In this document: positions 18,026 through 26,130 of the stretch, piece by piece | Layout: every line of letters starts with the position of its first letter | Numbering within the stretch: the first letter of the stretch is position 1 | Translations under genes and position numbers: made by a program | Notes under the pieces: model-generated | What the model was told of the DNA's origin: nothing | What the model saw: only the letters and a program-made list of their open reading frames with translations | Database searches by the model: none | From: an uncultured Bacilli bacterium | GTDB taxonomy: Bacteria > Bacillota_I > Bacilli_A > RF39 > UBA660 | DNA length: 64,000 bases | NCBI GenBank assembly: GCA_934096715.1 | Contig: CAKOMQ010000002.1 | Span: forward strand, 1-64,000 | Reading direction: 5' to 3'

Positions 18026-19341
18026 CTAAAAATCTTTTTTTATAACTTGCCAATAGCCATTTTTCTTAGCACCAACTCTTTTTATACATTTTTTTTGCAA
18101 CAAGATTTTAAAATTACGTGAAATAGTTTTCAATGTAACCCCTAGCAATCTTCCTAACTCTTCTTGAGTTATATTTGGTTTATCAAGAATCAATTTTATA
18201 ATATTTTTCTGAATTTCATTTGAATTACAATCTTTAAAATTCTCAATACATTCACTCTTTATAAATCTATTTTTGTTAAAATAAATTGTTACACGAATAT
18301 GATTAGGAAAAAATTCAAAAATATCTTTTGAATATATTTTTAATACTCTTTGAATACCAGTTCCTAATTGTTCAACAAAGTTCAGATCTCTAAATATCCG
18401 CATTAGTTCTGGATTTCTAGGATTAGAAAAGCCTTCCAAAAATTCTTCTTGATTAACACCTTCTTGAATTCCACCATTTGAAGATATAACAAGTTTATTA
18501 TCAAACATTTCAAATTTAGGAGAATACCCATTAGACCAATCATTATGTACAAGAGCATTTGTAACAATTTCTTTTACTGCATCATAATCATACATTTTTG
18601 ATTCTTTTCTAGTTGGAGTTTCTATTTTAGTAAATGTTTTGTTTTCTAAATTTAGTTTATTTAAAATGTCTGCCATTGCTTTAATTAATGAACAAAAACC
18701 ATAATTTTCATTTTCTATTAAATTTTCTACATCTTTCCCTTATATTTAGCAAATTGAATTGATATATTATTGTTATCCGCCAAAATATAAGCCAAATAAT
18801 TAAAATCACCATTCTCCATATATAAATCTAATTTTTTTAAAAAATTTTCATTTACTTCAAAGCCATTTTCTTGGTAATAAATTTTCAAAGTTTTAAACTC
18901 CAGTTTTTGATTAGGTGATTTAATATTTTTCAGATTATTTCTAACTCTTTTTGAAAATAAATTAACTATTGTCTCCATATTCATGCTTTGAATAGAACTG
19001 CCGATTCTCATAAAACAACTATCTGGAGTCATTCCCATTCCCTTAATGTAATACGGCTTTTCTTGTCCTTTTGCTATTATTATTTGAATATATTTATTTT
19101 TATTTACAACAACATCAAACAATCCCAATGTTGATGGTGATATATTATCCTTTAATCTGTCTTTTATCTTTCTTTGAAGTAAATCAATGTTACCTAGATT
19201 ATTATTTATATATCCATTATCATCAACACCTATAAATATATTACCGCCATCAGTATTTAAAAAAGCAATCACTTCTTTTTCTAAATCATCAGTTAATTTT
19301 ATTTTAAATTCATTTCTATTATCTTCAATAACATTTAACAT
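18026..19341 (-). pseudogene. COG2865-type regulator (AlbA_2, ATP-binding, winged helix) broken by a frameshift
   Basis: Two abutting frames make one protein. The first (from 19341) is a complete AlbA_2 domain: ENRNEFKIKL-like start, EVIAFLNTDGGNIFIGVDDNG, and FMRIGSS. The second (to 18026) continues with EIVTNALVHNDWS, a HATPase_c_4-like ATP-binding segment, then a winged helix (ITQEELGRLLGVTLKTISRN). The frames are joined by a one-base loss in an A run at 18734-18736: adding one A restores KYKGKDVENLIENENYGF into the second part. Such proteins are predicted transcription regulators or ATP-dependent switches. It is a fresh pseudogene, a slippage-controlled gene, or a sequencing error. Confidence 0.75.
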
Positions 19342-19360
19342 AACTATTTTTCTCCAGTAA

Positions 19361-19669
19361 TTAAAATAAGATTAAATGTCCATTTAAATGTCTAAATAAA
19401 TGTCTATTTAATTGTCCATATAAATGTCTATTTAAATGTCTAACTAAATGTCCATTTAAATGACTATTTAAATGACTATTTAATTGTACGTCTAAGTTTA
19501 AATATTCTTTCATATCCATAACATTTATTTCTTTCATTTTTTTATGTTTGAATTGTATTTTATATTTTATGATTTTTTCATATGAGTTATTTTCTTTTTC
19601 AATATCATTAACTATTATTTCTTTATTTTCAAATAAATTTGAAATTAAGACTAATTTGTATTGCTTCAT
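19361..19669 (-). pseudogene. repeat-tailed fragment of a COG2865-like regulator
   Basis: A 102-codon frame. Residues 1-58 (YKLVLISNLFENKEIIVNDI) are not recognised. The rest is a run of four-residue repeats of the type HLNG/HLNR/QLNS, ending LNGHLILF. Four-residue repeats of this style link the ATPase and winged-helix parts in several COG2865 regulators, but here no winged helix follows. The frame lies 20 bases upstream of the AlbA_2 gene in the same direction. I read it as a truncated regulator. A small intact protein is possible. Confidence 0.4.
19374..19493. repeat. 12-bp tandem repeat array B, ten units
   Basis: Ten head-to-tail 12-base units of the form AAATGTCYATTT, each with one to four changes. 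It lies inside the 19361-19669 frame, where each unit encodes four residues such as NGHL or NRHL. The near-identical unit order in array A, 400 bases away, points to duplication. Confidence 0.9.
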
Positions 19670-20011
19670 TTTTACACCACCTTTAATGTTTTTTTAAATA
19701 CTTTTAACAGGATAATTTTTTTACCCTTCACTTTATATATACGCAAAAAATCACTGATTTCCTTTTTTTAAAATAAATTTTTCAAAATATTAATTTTAAA
19801 TATTAAAAAGTTTTAATAACCATTAATTATTAATTACAATATTTATAACCAGAACAACCGTTTATATAAATGTCTATTTAATTGTCCATATAAATGTCTA
19901 TTTAAATGTCTATTTAAATGTCCATATAAATGTCCATATAAATGTCCATATAAGTCCATTTAAATGTCTACATAAATGTCCATTTAAATTTCTTTTTTCA
20001 TACAAAAAATA
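19670..20011. other. gene-free stretch holding repeat array A and AT-rich sequence
   Basis: I see no supportable gene here. The left part is very AT-rich sequence with no clear hairpin terminator. The right part is the array at 19868-19985. The final bases before the clp stop codon contain CTAGCTAATACTAG, a short imperfect inverted repeat, too weak to call a terminator. Confidence 0.6.
19868..19985. repeat. 12-bp tandem repeat array A, ten units, one shortened
   Basis: Ten units of AAATGTCYATWT from 19868 to 19985. The eighth (952-961 of this kilobase) is ten bases long, so any reading frame is broken there. On the minus strand the intact parts translate as the same HLNR/HLYG/QLNR order seen in array B. 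It is probably the decayed tail of another regulator copy. Confidence 0.9.
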
Positions 20012-21967
20012 CTAGCTAATACTAGTACATTTATTTTCGTTTAAATCATATATGTAATCAACATTCATTTTATTTTCATATACTCTATTATTATTAAATC
20101 CAACTATATTTTTATCTTTACTATTATCTACAATAAATATAATTGAATTATTAAAATTAATATTTTCTCCCTTATTATCTCTTATACATTTCTTATCAAG
20201 TATTTTATTAATTATATTTTTAACTTCACTACATGCATACTCATAATTATCAACAATTACTATATTAAAATTATTATTTTTTATCTTATTAAATATATAA
20301 TCTTCACTATAATAAGATGATCCAATTAATTTATTTATACTACTAGGACTTTCAAATTCTCTCATATCTAGATTAATAATATTAACTTTTCTAATTGAAT
20401 TACTAATACTATTAACTATATTACTTCCACCCCTTATATAGAATTTAACAAATGGATTCATCTTTAATAGATTATCTTTTATATTATCTATAATACTACT
20501 TACTTGATTATTATAATCAGTATACTCACTCATTAAGATTTCTTTAACATTATTCAAATATTCTAACTTTTCTTTAGTAAAAGGTATATTAGTTTTACTT
20601 TCAAGTACACTTATAATATCTTCTTGTTTTACTAAAATTTTATATTCTTTTATACTATTAATCTTATTATTTATAAATACTTCATCATTATATAGATTAA
20701 GTGCTAAATCATAATTATTATTTTTTATAGAATCTTTTTTATTTAATCTAGTTTTTTCTAGTTCATCATATAATAATTTTAAATCATTTGAATTACTATT
20801 TTTTAACTTAACATAAGAACATACTGAATCTAAGAAATCTATAGATTTATCAGGATTCTTTTTAGAAAATATAAACTTATCTGTGTATTCAGTTATTAAT
20901 TCTAATATTTCATCACTTATAAATACATCATGGTGATTTTCATATTCTCCTTTAATCTTTTTTAATATATCAACAGTTTCTAATTTATTAGGTTCTCTTA
21001 TTAAAATAGTTTCAAATCTTCTTTTTAATGCTCCATCTTTATCAAAATACTTATTATATTCATAAATAGTAGTTGCACCAATACATTTAATATTACCACG
21101 TGCCAAAGCAGGTTTTAATATATCACCAGCAGTTATAGCACCTTCAGCACCACCAGCACTAACCATAGTATGTATTTCATCTATAAATAATATAATATTC
21201 TTATTACTTTCTACTTCTTTTAATATATTAGTTAACTTCTCTTCAAATTCTCCCCTATACTTAGTACCAGATACTAAAGAACCCATTTCTAATAATATAA
21301 TTTCTTTATTATACAAAGATTCTGGTACATCTCTATTTATTATTCTTCTAGTTAATTCTTCTACTATCGCAGTTTTACCTACTCCAGCATCTCCAATAAG
21401 CAAGGGATTATTCTTTTTCTTTCTAAGTAAAGTTTCTATTATTTCTTGAATTTCTTCATCTCTTCCTATAACATGTTCATTCATATCTACACTTTTATTT
21501 AAAGACTTTCCAATCTCATATATAGATAATTTCTTATTCTTTATTTTATTAGGACTAGTTAATTCATCAAAGAGTTTATCAATATCTACATTCATTCCAA
21601 TTAATAAACGTATAGCGATACCTTCTCCTTCTTCTAACATAGATAATACTAAATGCTTAACAGTAACTACCCCTTTATTATCTTCTTTAGCATTCTCTAT
21701 ACTATTAGATATAACTCTTTTTAAAAGTGGTGTATATAAATTAATTTTAGTTTCTCTTTCACTAGTTCCTATAACCATTACTAATTCTTTATAAAAGTTA
21801 TCATAATTTAGTCCATAATTATTTAACAACTTTACTACTCCATCATTACTTTTAAGTATTGCTAATAATAAATGTTCTGTACCTACATAGGGATGATGTA
21901 ACTCGATTCTTATTTTTTCTGCACTCTTAAATAAATTAGATATATTAACACCAAAATTTTCGAACAT
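20012..21967 (-). CDS. clpC: ClpC/ClpA-like AAA+ unfoldase with degenerate second ATPase domain
   Basis: A 651-residue Clp ATPase. The N-domain (residues about 1-140) has the two Clp_N repeats (HPYVGTEHLLLAIL and VTVKHLVLSML). D1 has Walker A GDAGVGKTAIVEEL, Walker B ILFIDEIHTM and the arginine-finger region ALKRRFETI. ClpC normally runs to about 800 residues with a second AAA+ ring. Here the second ring is shortened, has no Walker A (the place reads KFYIRGGSNIVN) and ends soon after a Walker B-like NIVIVDNYEY. It might still form rings with D1 activity. A good AAGGAGG site supports the start. The symbol reflects family, not proven ClpP partnership. Confidence 0.8.
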   Translation of the reverse strand: MFENFGVNISNLFKSAEKIRIELHHPYVGTEHLLLAILKSNDGVVKLLNNYGLNYDNFYKELVMVIGTSERETKINLYTPLLKRVISNSIENAKEDNKGVVTVKHLVLSMLEEGEGIAIRLLIGMNVDIDKLFDELTSPNKIKNKKLSIYEIGKSLNKSVDMNEHVIGRDEEIQEIIETLLRKKKNNPLLIGDAGVGKTAIVEELTRRIINRDVPESLYNKEIILLEMGSLVSGTKYRGEFEEKLTNILKEVESNKNIILFIDEIHTMVSAGGAEGAITAGDILKPALARGNIKCIGATTIYEYNKYFDKDGALKRRFETILIREPNKLETVDILKKIKGEYENHHDVFISDEILELITEYTDKFIFSKKNPDKSIDFLDSVCSYVKLKNSNSNDLKLLYDELEKTRLNKKDSIKNNNYDLALNLYNDEVFINNKINSIKEYKILVKQEDIISVLESKTNIPFTKEKLEYLNNVKEILMSEYTDYNNQVSSIIDNIKDNLLKMNPFVKFYIRGGSNIVNSISNSIRKVNIINLDMREFESPSSINKLIGSSYYSEDYIFNKIKNNNFNIVIVDNYEYACSEVKNIINKILDKKCIRDNKGENINFNNSIIFIVDNSKDKNIVGFNNNRVYENKMNVDYIYDLNENKCTSIS

Positions 21968-22044
21968 AATAATCCTCCTTCATAATTCTATTCTTATAAT
22001 GAATTATTATGATTATTTTTATTCAAAATCTGCTTAACATAAAT

Positions 22045-22073
22045 TTGACAAGTTGTTAATATTATTATATAAT
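22045..22073 (+). promoter_or_regulatory. sigma-A promoter of rpsD
   Basis: TTGACA at 22045 and TATAAT at 22068, separated by exactly 17 bases. Transcription would start near 22080 and leave a leader of about 150 bases before the rpsD start codon. Confidence 0.9.
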
Positions 22074-22090
22074 GTAATAGCAATTTATTT

Positions 22091-22150
22091 GGCAGTGTTA
22101 TAAGTTAATATAACGTGTTTCATTAAAGTAAAAAGTAGTTTTATACTGCC
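22091..22150 (+). promoter_or_regulatory. structured rpsD leader, candidate S4 autoregulatory site
   Basis: GGCAGT (22091-22096) can pair with ACTGCC (22145-22150), enclosing a GTTATA/TATAAC hairpin. In Bacillota the rpsD leader is bound by S4 itself to repress translation. Position and long-range pairing fit such a leader, but I cannot match it to a defined S4 leader model by eye. Confidence 0.45.
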
Positions 22151-22229
22151 ATAAGCGAAATTAATTTGAAACTCCCTATATTATACTTATTACTTACAAA
22201 TGTTGTAATTTAGAGAAAGGAGATATAAT

Positions 22230-22832
22230 ATGGCAAGATATACTGGTCCAGCTTATAAGAAATCTCGTAGATTAGGTTTTTCTACATTAGAAAATGGTAA
22301 AGACTTAGCTCGTCGTCCATATGCTCCAGGGCAACATGGTAATGACCGTCGTAAAAAATCTAGTGAATATGGTATTCAATTACAAGAAAAACAAAAAGTT
22401 AGATTTACTTATGGTCTTACTGAAAAACAATTCAGAAAAACTTTTGATCATGCTTCAAAAATGCATGGTAAAGCTGGTGAAAACTTATTAATTTTACTAG
22501 AAAGTCGTTTAGACAATATTGTATATCGTTTAGGAATGGCTAGAACTAGAAGAAGCGCAAGACAAATTGTTAACCATGGACATATTTTAGTTAATGGTAA
22601 AAAAGTTGATATTCCTTCTTACAGAGTTAAAGTTGGAGATGTTATTTCTGTTAAAGAAAATAGCATGAATCATCCTGCTATCCTAGATAGTTTAGAACAA
22701 AAACCACTAGTTCCTGCTTACTTAAAATTTGATAATAAAAAATTATCAGGTGAATTTGTAAGACTTCCAGAAAGAAGTGAACTAAATAGTGAAATTAATG
22801 AATCACTAATCGTAGAATTCTACAACAGATAA
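22230..22832 (+). CDS. rpsD: 30S ribosomal protein S4
   Basis: A 200-residue S4 of normal length. It begins ARYTGPAYKKSRRLGFS, has GQHGNDRRKKSSEYGIQL and the S4 RNA-binding domain ESRLDNIVYRLGMARTRRSA followed by HGHILVNGKKVDIPSYRV. It lacks the zinc cysteines, so it is the C-minus form. S4 nucleates 30S assembly and binds 16S rRNA. An AAAGGAG site precedes the start. It has its own strong promoter, leader and terminator, so it is monocistronic. Its codons keep more G and C than the neighbours, as expected for a highly expressed gene. Confidence 0.98.
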   Translation: MARYTGPAYKKSRRLGFSTLENGKDLARRPYAPGQHGNDRRKKSSEYGIQLQEKQKVRFTYGLTEKQFRKTFDHASKMHGKAGENLLILLESRLDNIVYRLGMARTRRSARQIVNHGHILVNGKKVDIPSYRVKVGDVISVKENSMNHPAILDSLEQKPLVPAYLKFDNKKLSGEFVRLPERSELNSEINESLIVEFYNR

Positions 22833-22840
22833 CAAACATA

Positions 22841-22870
22841 AAACCACTGAATTCATATCCAGTGGTTTTT
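22841..22870 (+). terminator. rpsD terminator
   Basis: AAACCACTG, a ten-base loop, and CAGTGGTTTTT: a nine-base-pair stem followed by a T-run, 9 bases after the rpsD stop codon. Confidence 0.9.
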
Positions 22871-22889
22871 AAATATCTTAAATTTTTTC

Positions 22890-22914
22890 AAAAAAAAATC
22901 GGCTATCACCGATT
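22890..22914 (-). terminator. terminator of the 22968-24530 surface protein gene
   Basis: On the minus strand AATCGG-TGATAG-CCGATT followed by a run of T. It ends transcripts arriving from the surface protein gene and faces the rpsD terminator. Confidence 0.85.
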
Positions 22915-22920
22915 TTAAGT

Positions 22921-22935
22921 CCGACTCATTGTCGG
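22921..22935. other. short hairpin downstream of the candidate DGR variable region
   Basis: CCGAC-TCATT-GTCGG forms a five-base-pair stem with a five-base loop, 22 bases past the end of the GC-rich segment. DGR target genes carry a hairpin or cruciform shortly after the variable region that helps target recognition. This could be that element, or simply part of the terminator region. Confidence 0.4.
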
Positions 22936-22957
22936 CCTTTAATTCTTTTTTATATAA

Positions 22958-23155
22958 CTCGAACGCCCTATTGGATCATGAACGGATCGTCAAGCGACCC
23001 ATTTCCGCCCAAATACGCTTGATTCGATGTAAGATAGAAGACTGGGCGCACGCCAGCGAGATCAAACACGCGGCCGTTACCGTCCACGCGACCATCGCTA
23101 GCGACACGCCACGCAGTGATGATATTAGTAATAGCCCCATAACGAGAAATGGTCC
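22958..23155 (-). other. candidate variable region of a diversity-generating retroelement
   Basis: The last 65 codons of the surface protein gene and about ten bases past its stop are GC-rich and adenine-poor. The core 23031-23111 has 8 A in 81 bases of coding strand and roughly 60% GC, against a very AT-rich gene. Conserved residues (VRPVFYL) use A-avoiding codons such as GTG CGC and CTT, while the residues that differ from the related protein mostly have codons ending in T or C. This is what adenine mutagenesis from a template would leave. No reverse transcriptase or template is in the window, so foreign recombination remains an alternative. Confidence 0.5.
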
Positions 23156-24530
23156 ATTCAGTACTAGACTTAGTTGTATCATTATTGCTTTGGTGCATCC
23201 ATCCTGTTTTTAATAAGTCTTTGTTTGCACCAGTTCCTGTTGTTAGTGCTAATGCACTTGACCCTAATGACAATGCATAATCACTTGCATACATTAAGCC
23301 TATTTTTGCTGTAGGATTTGTCCATGCTCCTCCATTACAATTTATAGCACCACTATTGTAATTAGTACATAGTGTACCATTTGATGCCTTGTGCATTTCA
23401 TTTAAATATATTCCTTTTGGACTACTTTCAGTATAATGTGGATTATTTGTTGTATCTTGATATGTTTTTGTATTTACTGCGCTCCATGTCCAGTTTTCTA
23501 TTTTATTTGACCATTCTGTATTTTGTAAATAATCATATGTTGTATTTGTTAGGAATCCAGCACCATTTAAACTTGCATATAATGTACTATCTTCCCAATT
23601 TACATAAGCATTTGTTGAGTTCCATGTTGTTTATATTAATTGTTTATATTTAATAAGTTTAACATGATTTTCTCCATTTGCATCTGAGAATACTCCAAGT
23701 ACTCTATACATATATTTATCTTGATTTTCTGTACAATCTGATTTCTTATTTGTACCAAAACATATAAAGTTATTTGGATTAGTACTAGCACCTACTGCGC
23801 CACTTCCTGTATATCTATAGCCATCTCCTTCTAGTCCACTTTGCCATAAGTTTCCACTTGCAATTAATTTATCCGCCCATGTTGGTTTATGTAACTTACA
23901 AGAGAATGCTTTTTTATCTCCACTTGTATATGGTTCTATTTTTATTGTGTATGAATTACCTACTAGTTTATCTTGAGTACTAGATGTATTTGTTACACTA
24001 CTTGTTAGTGGTATTGATACACTTTGTCCTTTTGTTAAGTTTTTGATTTTTCCACTTACTATAATGCCTGTAGTTCCAGCAGTTGTAAGTTCTTTAAGAG
24101 TCATTTCTTTATCTCCAACTACTACTTTTACATCTGAGTCTGAATTATCTGTAATTTCATTGGTTACTGTAGCTGTTACCTTATAATTATAAGTACAATC
24201 TAGTGCTTCATCTCCTTCTGGTAAACTTGCTGTTGCTAATGTGTAATTTGGATTAGTAGTTAGTGCTAGTCCACTCTCGTTTTCATTAGCATAATAAGTC
24301 TTTCCTGCATTTGCTTGACTCATTAAATTTGCATCTAAATTTAGATATAACTTAGATGTTTTTGTTTGCATTGTTGGATTTCCTAAGTTGTTTGCTTTAC
24401 CTGTTACCTTAGCCCCTGTCTTATCACTAGTTGCATTTATACTAAAGTATGCATATGTTCCACCAATTAATAGTAATAATGCAAAAGTGAATGCTACAAC
24501 TATAAGTTGTTTTTTGTTCATGTTTTTCAT
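22968..24530 (-). pseudogene. SipW/TasA-type secreted surface protein with VRPVFYL end domain, interrupted by an in-frame stop
   Basis: One reading frame of 520 codons with a TAA at 23631-23633. Residues 1-38 are a signal segment of the camelysin/TasA type (LLLIGGTYAYFS). A beta-rich region follows with TNEIT and SVSIPLTSSVTNTS. Then comes a domain shared with the 57442-59938 protein: NNFICFGTNKKSDCTE, HVKLIKYK, the stop, then WNSTN, IENWTWSAVNT, KIGLMYASDYALS, EWTI, and VRPVFYLTSN. Frame is kept across the stop, which replaces a residue just before WNSTN. The start has AAAGGA upstream. The 3' end is compositionally foreign. It may be inactive, or read through. Confidence 0.75.
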
Positions 24531-24550
24531 AATAACCTATCCTTTTCTAA

Positions 24551-24575
24551 ATAAAAAAGAGAAGTATTTTACTTC
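24551..24575 (-). terminator. terminator/attenuator-like hairpin upstream of the surface protein gene
   Basis: On the minus strand GAAGTA-AAA-TACTTC followed by TCTTTTTTATTT. It lies between the poly-G tract and the ribosome site of the gene starting at 24530, so it would act in the leader. It may be an attenuator or the end of an upstream transcript. Confidence 0.5.
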
Positions 24576-24609
24576 CCATAAACTTACATTCAGACTCATT
24601 TTTTCAACT

Positions 24610-24619
24610 CCCCCCCCCC
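24610..24619. repeat. ten-base C/G homopolymer tract upstream of the surface protein gene
   Basis: Ten C on the plus strand, read as CCTACT followed by ten G on the minus strand. It lies 80 bases upstream of the start at 24530. The same CCTACT plus ten G occurs near the start of the related gene (59876-59885). I could not find an initiation codon in frame with the tract here, so any switching would act on the leader or promoter. Confidence 0.85.
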
Positions 24620-24706
24620 AGTAGGTTTTTCTCAATTCTGAAGGGGAATTTTATAACTTATCAGTATAAACTTTTGGGTCATAAAATTCATGTTTTTTGT
24701 TGATTC

Positions 24707-24747
24707 GCGAATTAAAATGTACGTTATAGTTGCGAATTAAAATGTAC
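24707..24747. repeat. two direct repeats GCGAATTAAAATGTAC, IS21-like end relic
   Basis: Identical 16-base copies at 24707-24722 and 24732-24747, 25 bases apart. Read on the other strand each is GTACATTTTAATTCGC. IS21-family elements carry multiple terminal repeats of this kind (TGTACATTTT...). No istA/istB is present, so this may be a deletion scar. Paired operators are the alternative. The remainder of the gap 24531-24855 holds the hairpin and poly-C tract described separately and no gene. Confidence 0.4.
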
Positions 24748-24855
24748 AAATTATATTTACATAATCAACAATTTCATCTCTTTTATTATCAAGATAATCA
24801 TATCATTTTTTTAGTATATTGACAATACCAAAAGTATTATTTTTAAAAAAGTTAA

Positions 24856-26130
24856 CTAATTTTCATATGGTTTAACTACCATAGTAGTTCTATTATCTAT
24901 ATCTATATATGATAAAAATTCTTTTATATCTTGGTAAGTTATACTATTAAGAAGTTCTACTTTATTAGTAATAACTTTGCCAAAATTAATTAATTCATTT
25001 TGAAATATATCATTAACCATTTCTACATCTTCAAAATTAAGTATTAAAGTAGCAATATTAGCTTTCTTAATTCTATTAAATGTAGATTCATCTATAGATA
25101 GATTATCTAAAGTATTATTAATCTTTTCTAATACTAAATCTAAATAATTAGTATCTATAGTAATTATATATATTATTGAGTCATCCATCTTATCTACATT
25201 AACATGCATATTATTTATAAGTTCATTATCTAATAAATCATTCTTAACTACACTAGTAGATCCAAAATTAGCATTCATAAGTATCTTACCAAGTGTTAGT
25301 ATTTTTATTAAATCCATTCCTTTATAATCAGATATCTTACTCTTAATAGCAACCTTTATCTTTATACATTTAGAATTGCTTTCTATCTCATCATAGCTTT
25401 TAATTACTTTCTTAGGTTCTAATTCTTTAATACGTTTAGGTTCTAAATATTCAATAAAATCTTTCTTACTTTGATTATCTTTTATACTAGCAAGCATCTC
25501 ATAAGGATTAAAATTACCAGTAATAACAAGATTCATATTACTTGGATGATAATAAGCTTTATATACTAGTTCTATATCTTCTAAAGTAATCTTCTTTATA
25601 TCTTCTTCCTTACCTGTTATTAAACTATAATCTTCTTCTCTTTTAAAGATATTCTTAAGTACTCCATACATATTTAACATATAAGGATCATCTAATCCCA
25701 TATTAGATTCACTTATTATAATACCCCTTTCTTTATTAACTAACTTTTTAGTAAAGTAAGGAGTTTCAACAAAATCTAATAACTTGTTAGTAGCGTCCAC
25801 CGGATTACCTGTACCCATAACTAAATAATTAGTATAGTTAAATGTAGTAAAGGCATTCGTATCGCATCCCATTTTATTAAATACTTCGTGTGCTGTTAAA
25901 TCATCACTTAAATTAAACTTAAGATGTTCAATATAATGAGCAATTCCATAAGGTACTTTATAAGATTTATTACCTATTTTAAACTTCGTATTAATACTAC
26001 CAAAATTAACAGATAATGTTGAATAAAACATCTTTGAGTTATTATTAACCCACATTACAACATTAAGTCCATTATCAAGTTTAGCTGTATATATTTTCTC
26101 ATTTAAAGTATTAATTTCTATCTCATTCAT
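24856..26130 (-). CDS. M16-family zinc peptidase, catalytic member (YmfH-like)
   Basis: About 424 residues of an insulinase/pitrilysin-type peptidase. The inverted zinc motif HxxEH is present as IAHYIEHLKF near residue 65, with the downstream glutamate region ERGIIISESNMG. The second half has the inactive C-domain and YYHPSNMNLVITGNF. These enzymes clip peptides in the cytoplasm and work as a pair with an inactive partner. I start at ATG 26130, which follows an AGGTG site; the GTG at 26139 would fall inside that site. It overlaps the partner gene by eight bases. Confidence 0.88.
   Translation of the reverse strand: MNEIEINTLNEKIYTAKLDNGLNVVMWVNNNSKMFYSTLSVNFGSINTKFKIGNKSYKVPYGIAHYIEHLKFNLSDDLTAHEVFNKMGCDTNAFTTFNYTNYLVMGTGNPVDATNKLLDFVETPYFTKKLVNKERGIIISESNMGLDDPYMLNMYGVLKNIFKREEDYSLITGKEEDIKKITLEDIELVYKAYYHPSNMNLVITGNFNPYEMLASIKDNQSKKDFIEYLEPKRIKELEPKKVIKSYDEIESNSKCIKIKVAIKSKISDYKGMDLIKILTLGKILMNANFGSTSVVKNDLLDNELINNMHVNVDKMDDSIIYIITIDTNYLDLVLEKINNTLDNLSIDESTFNRIKKANIATLILNFEDVEMVNDIFQNELINFGKVITNKVELLNSITYQDIKEFLSYIDIDNRTTMVVKPYEN

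Noticed and set aside
19374..19985. 12-bp repeats considered as replication iterons
   Set aside because: They translate in frame as regulator linker repeats and there is no initiator gene nearby.
22929..23213. Plus-strand 94-codon frame across the GC-rich segment
   Set aside because: Open only because the A/T-poor region lacks stops; the minus frame matches the related surface protein.
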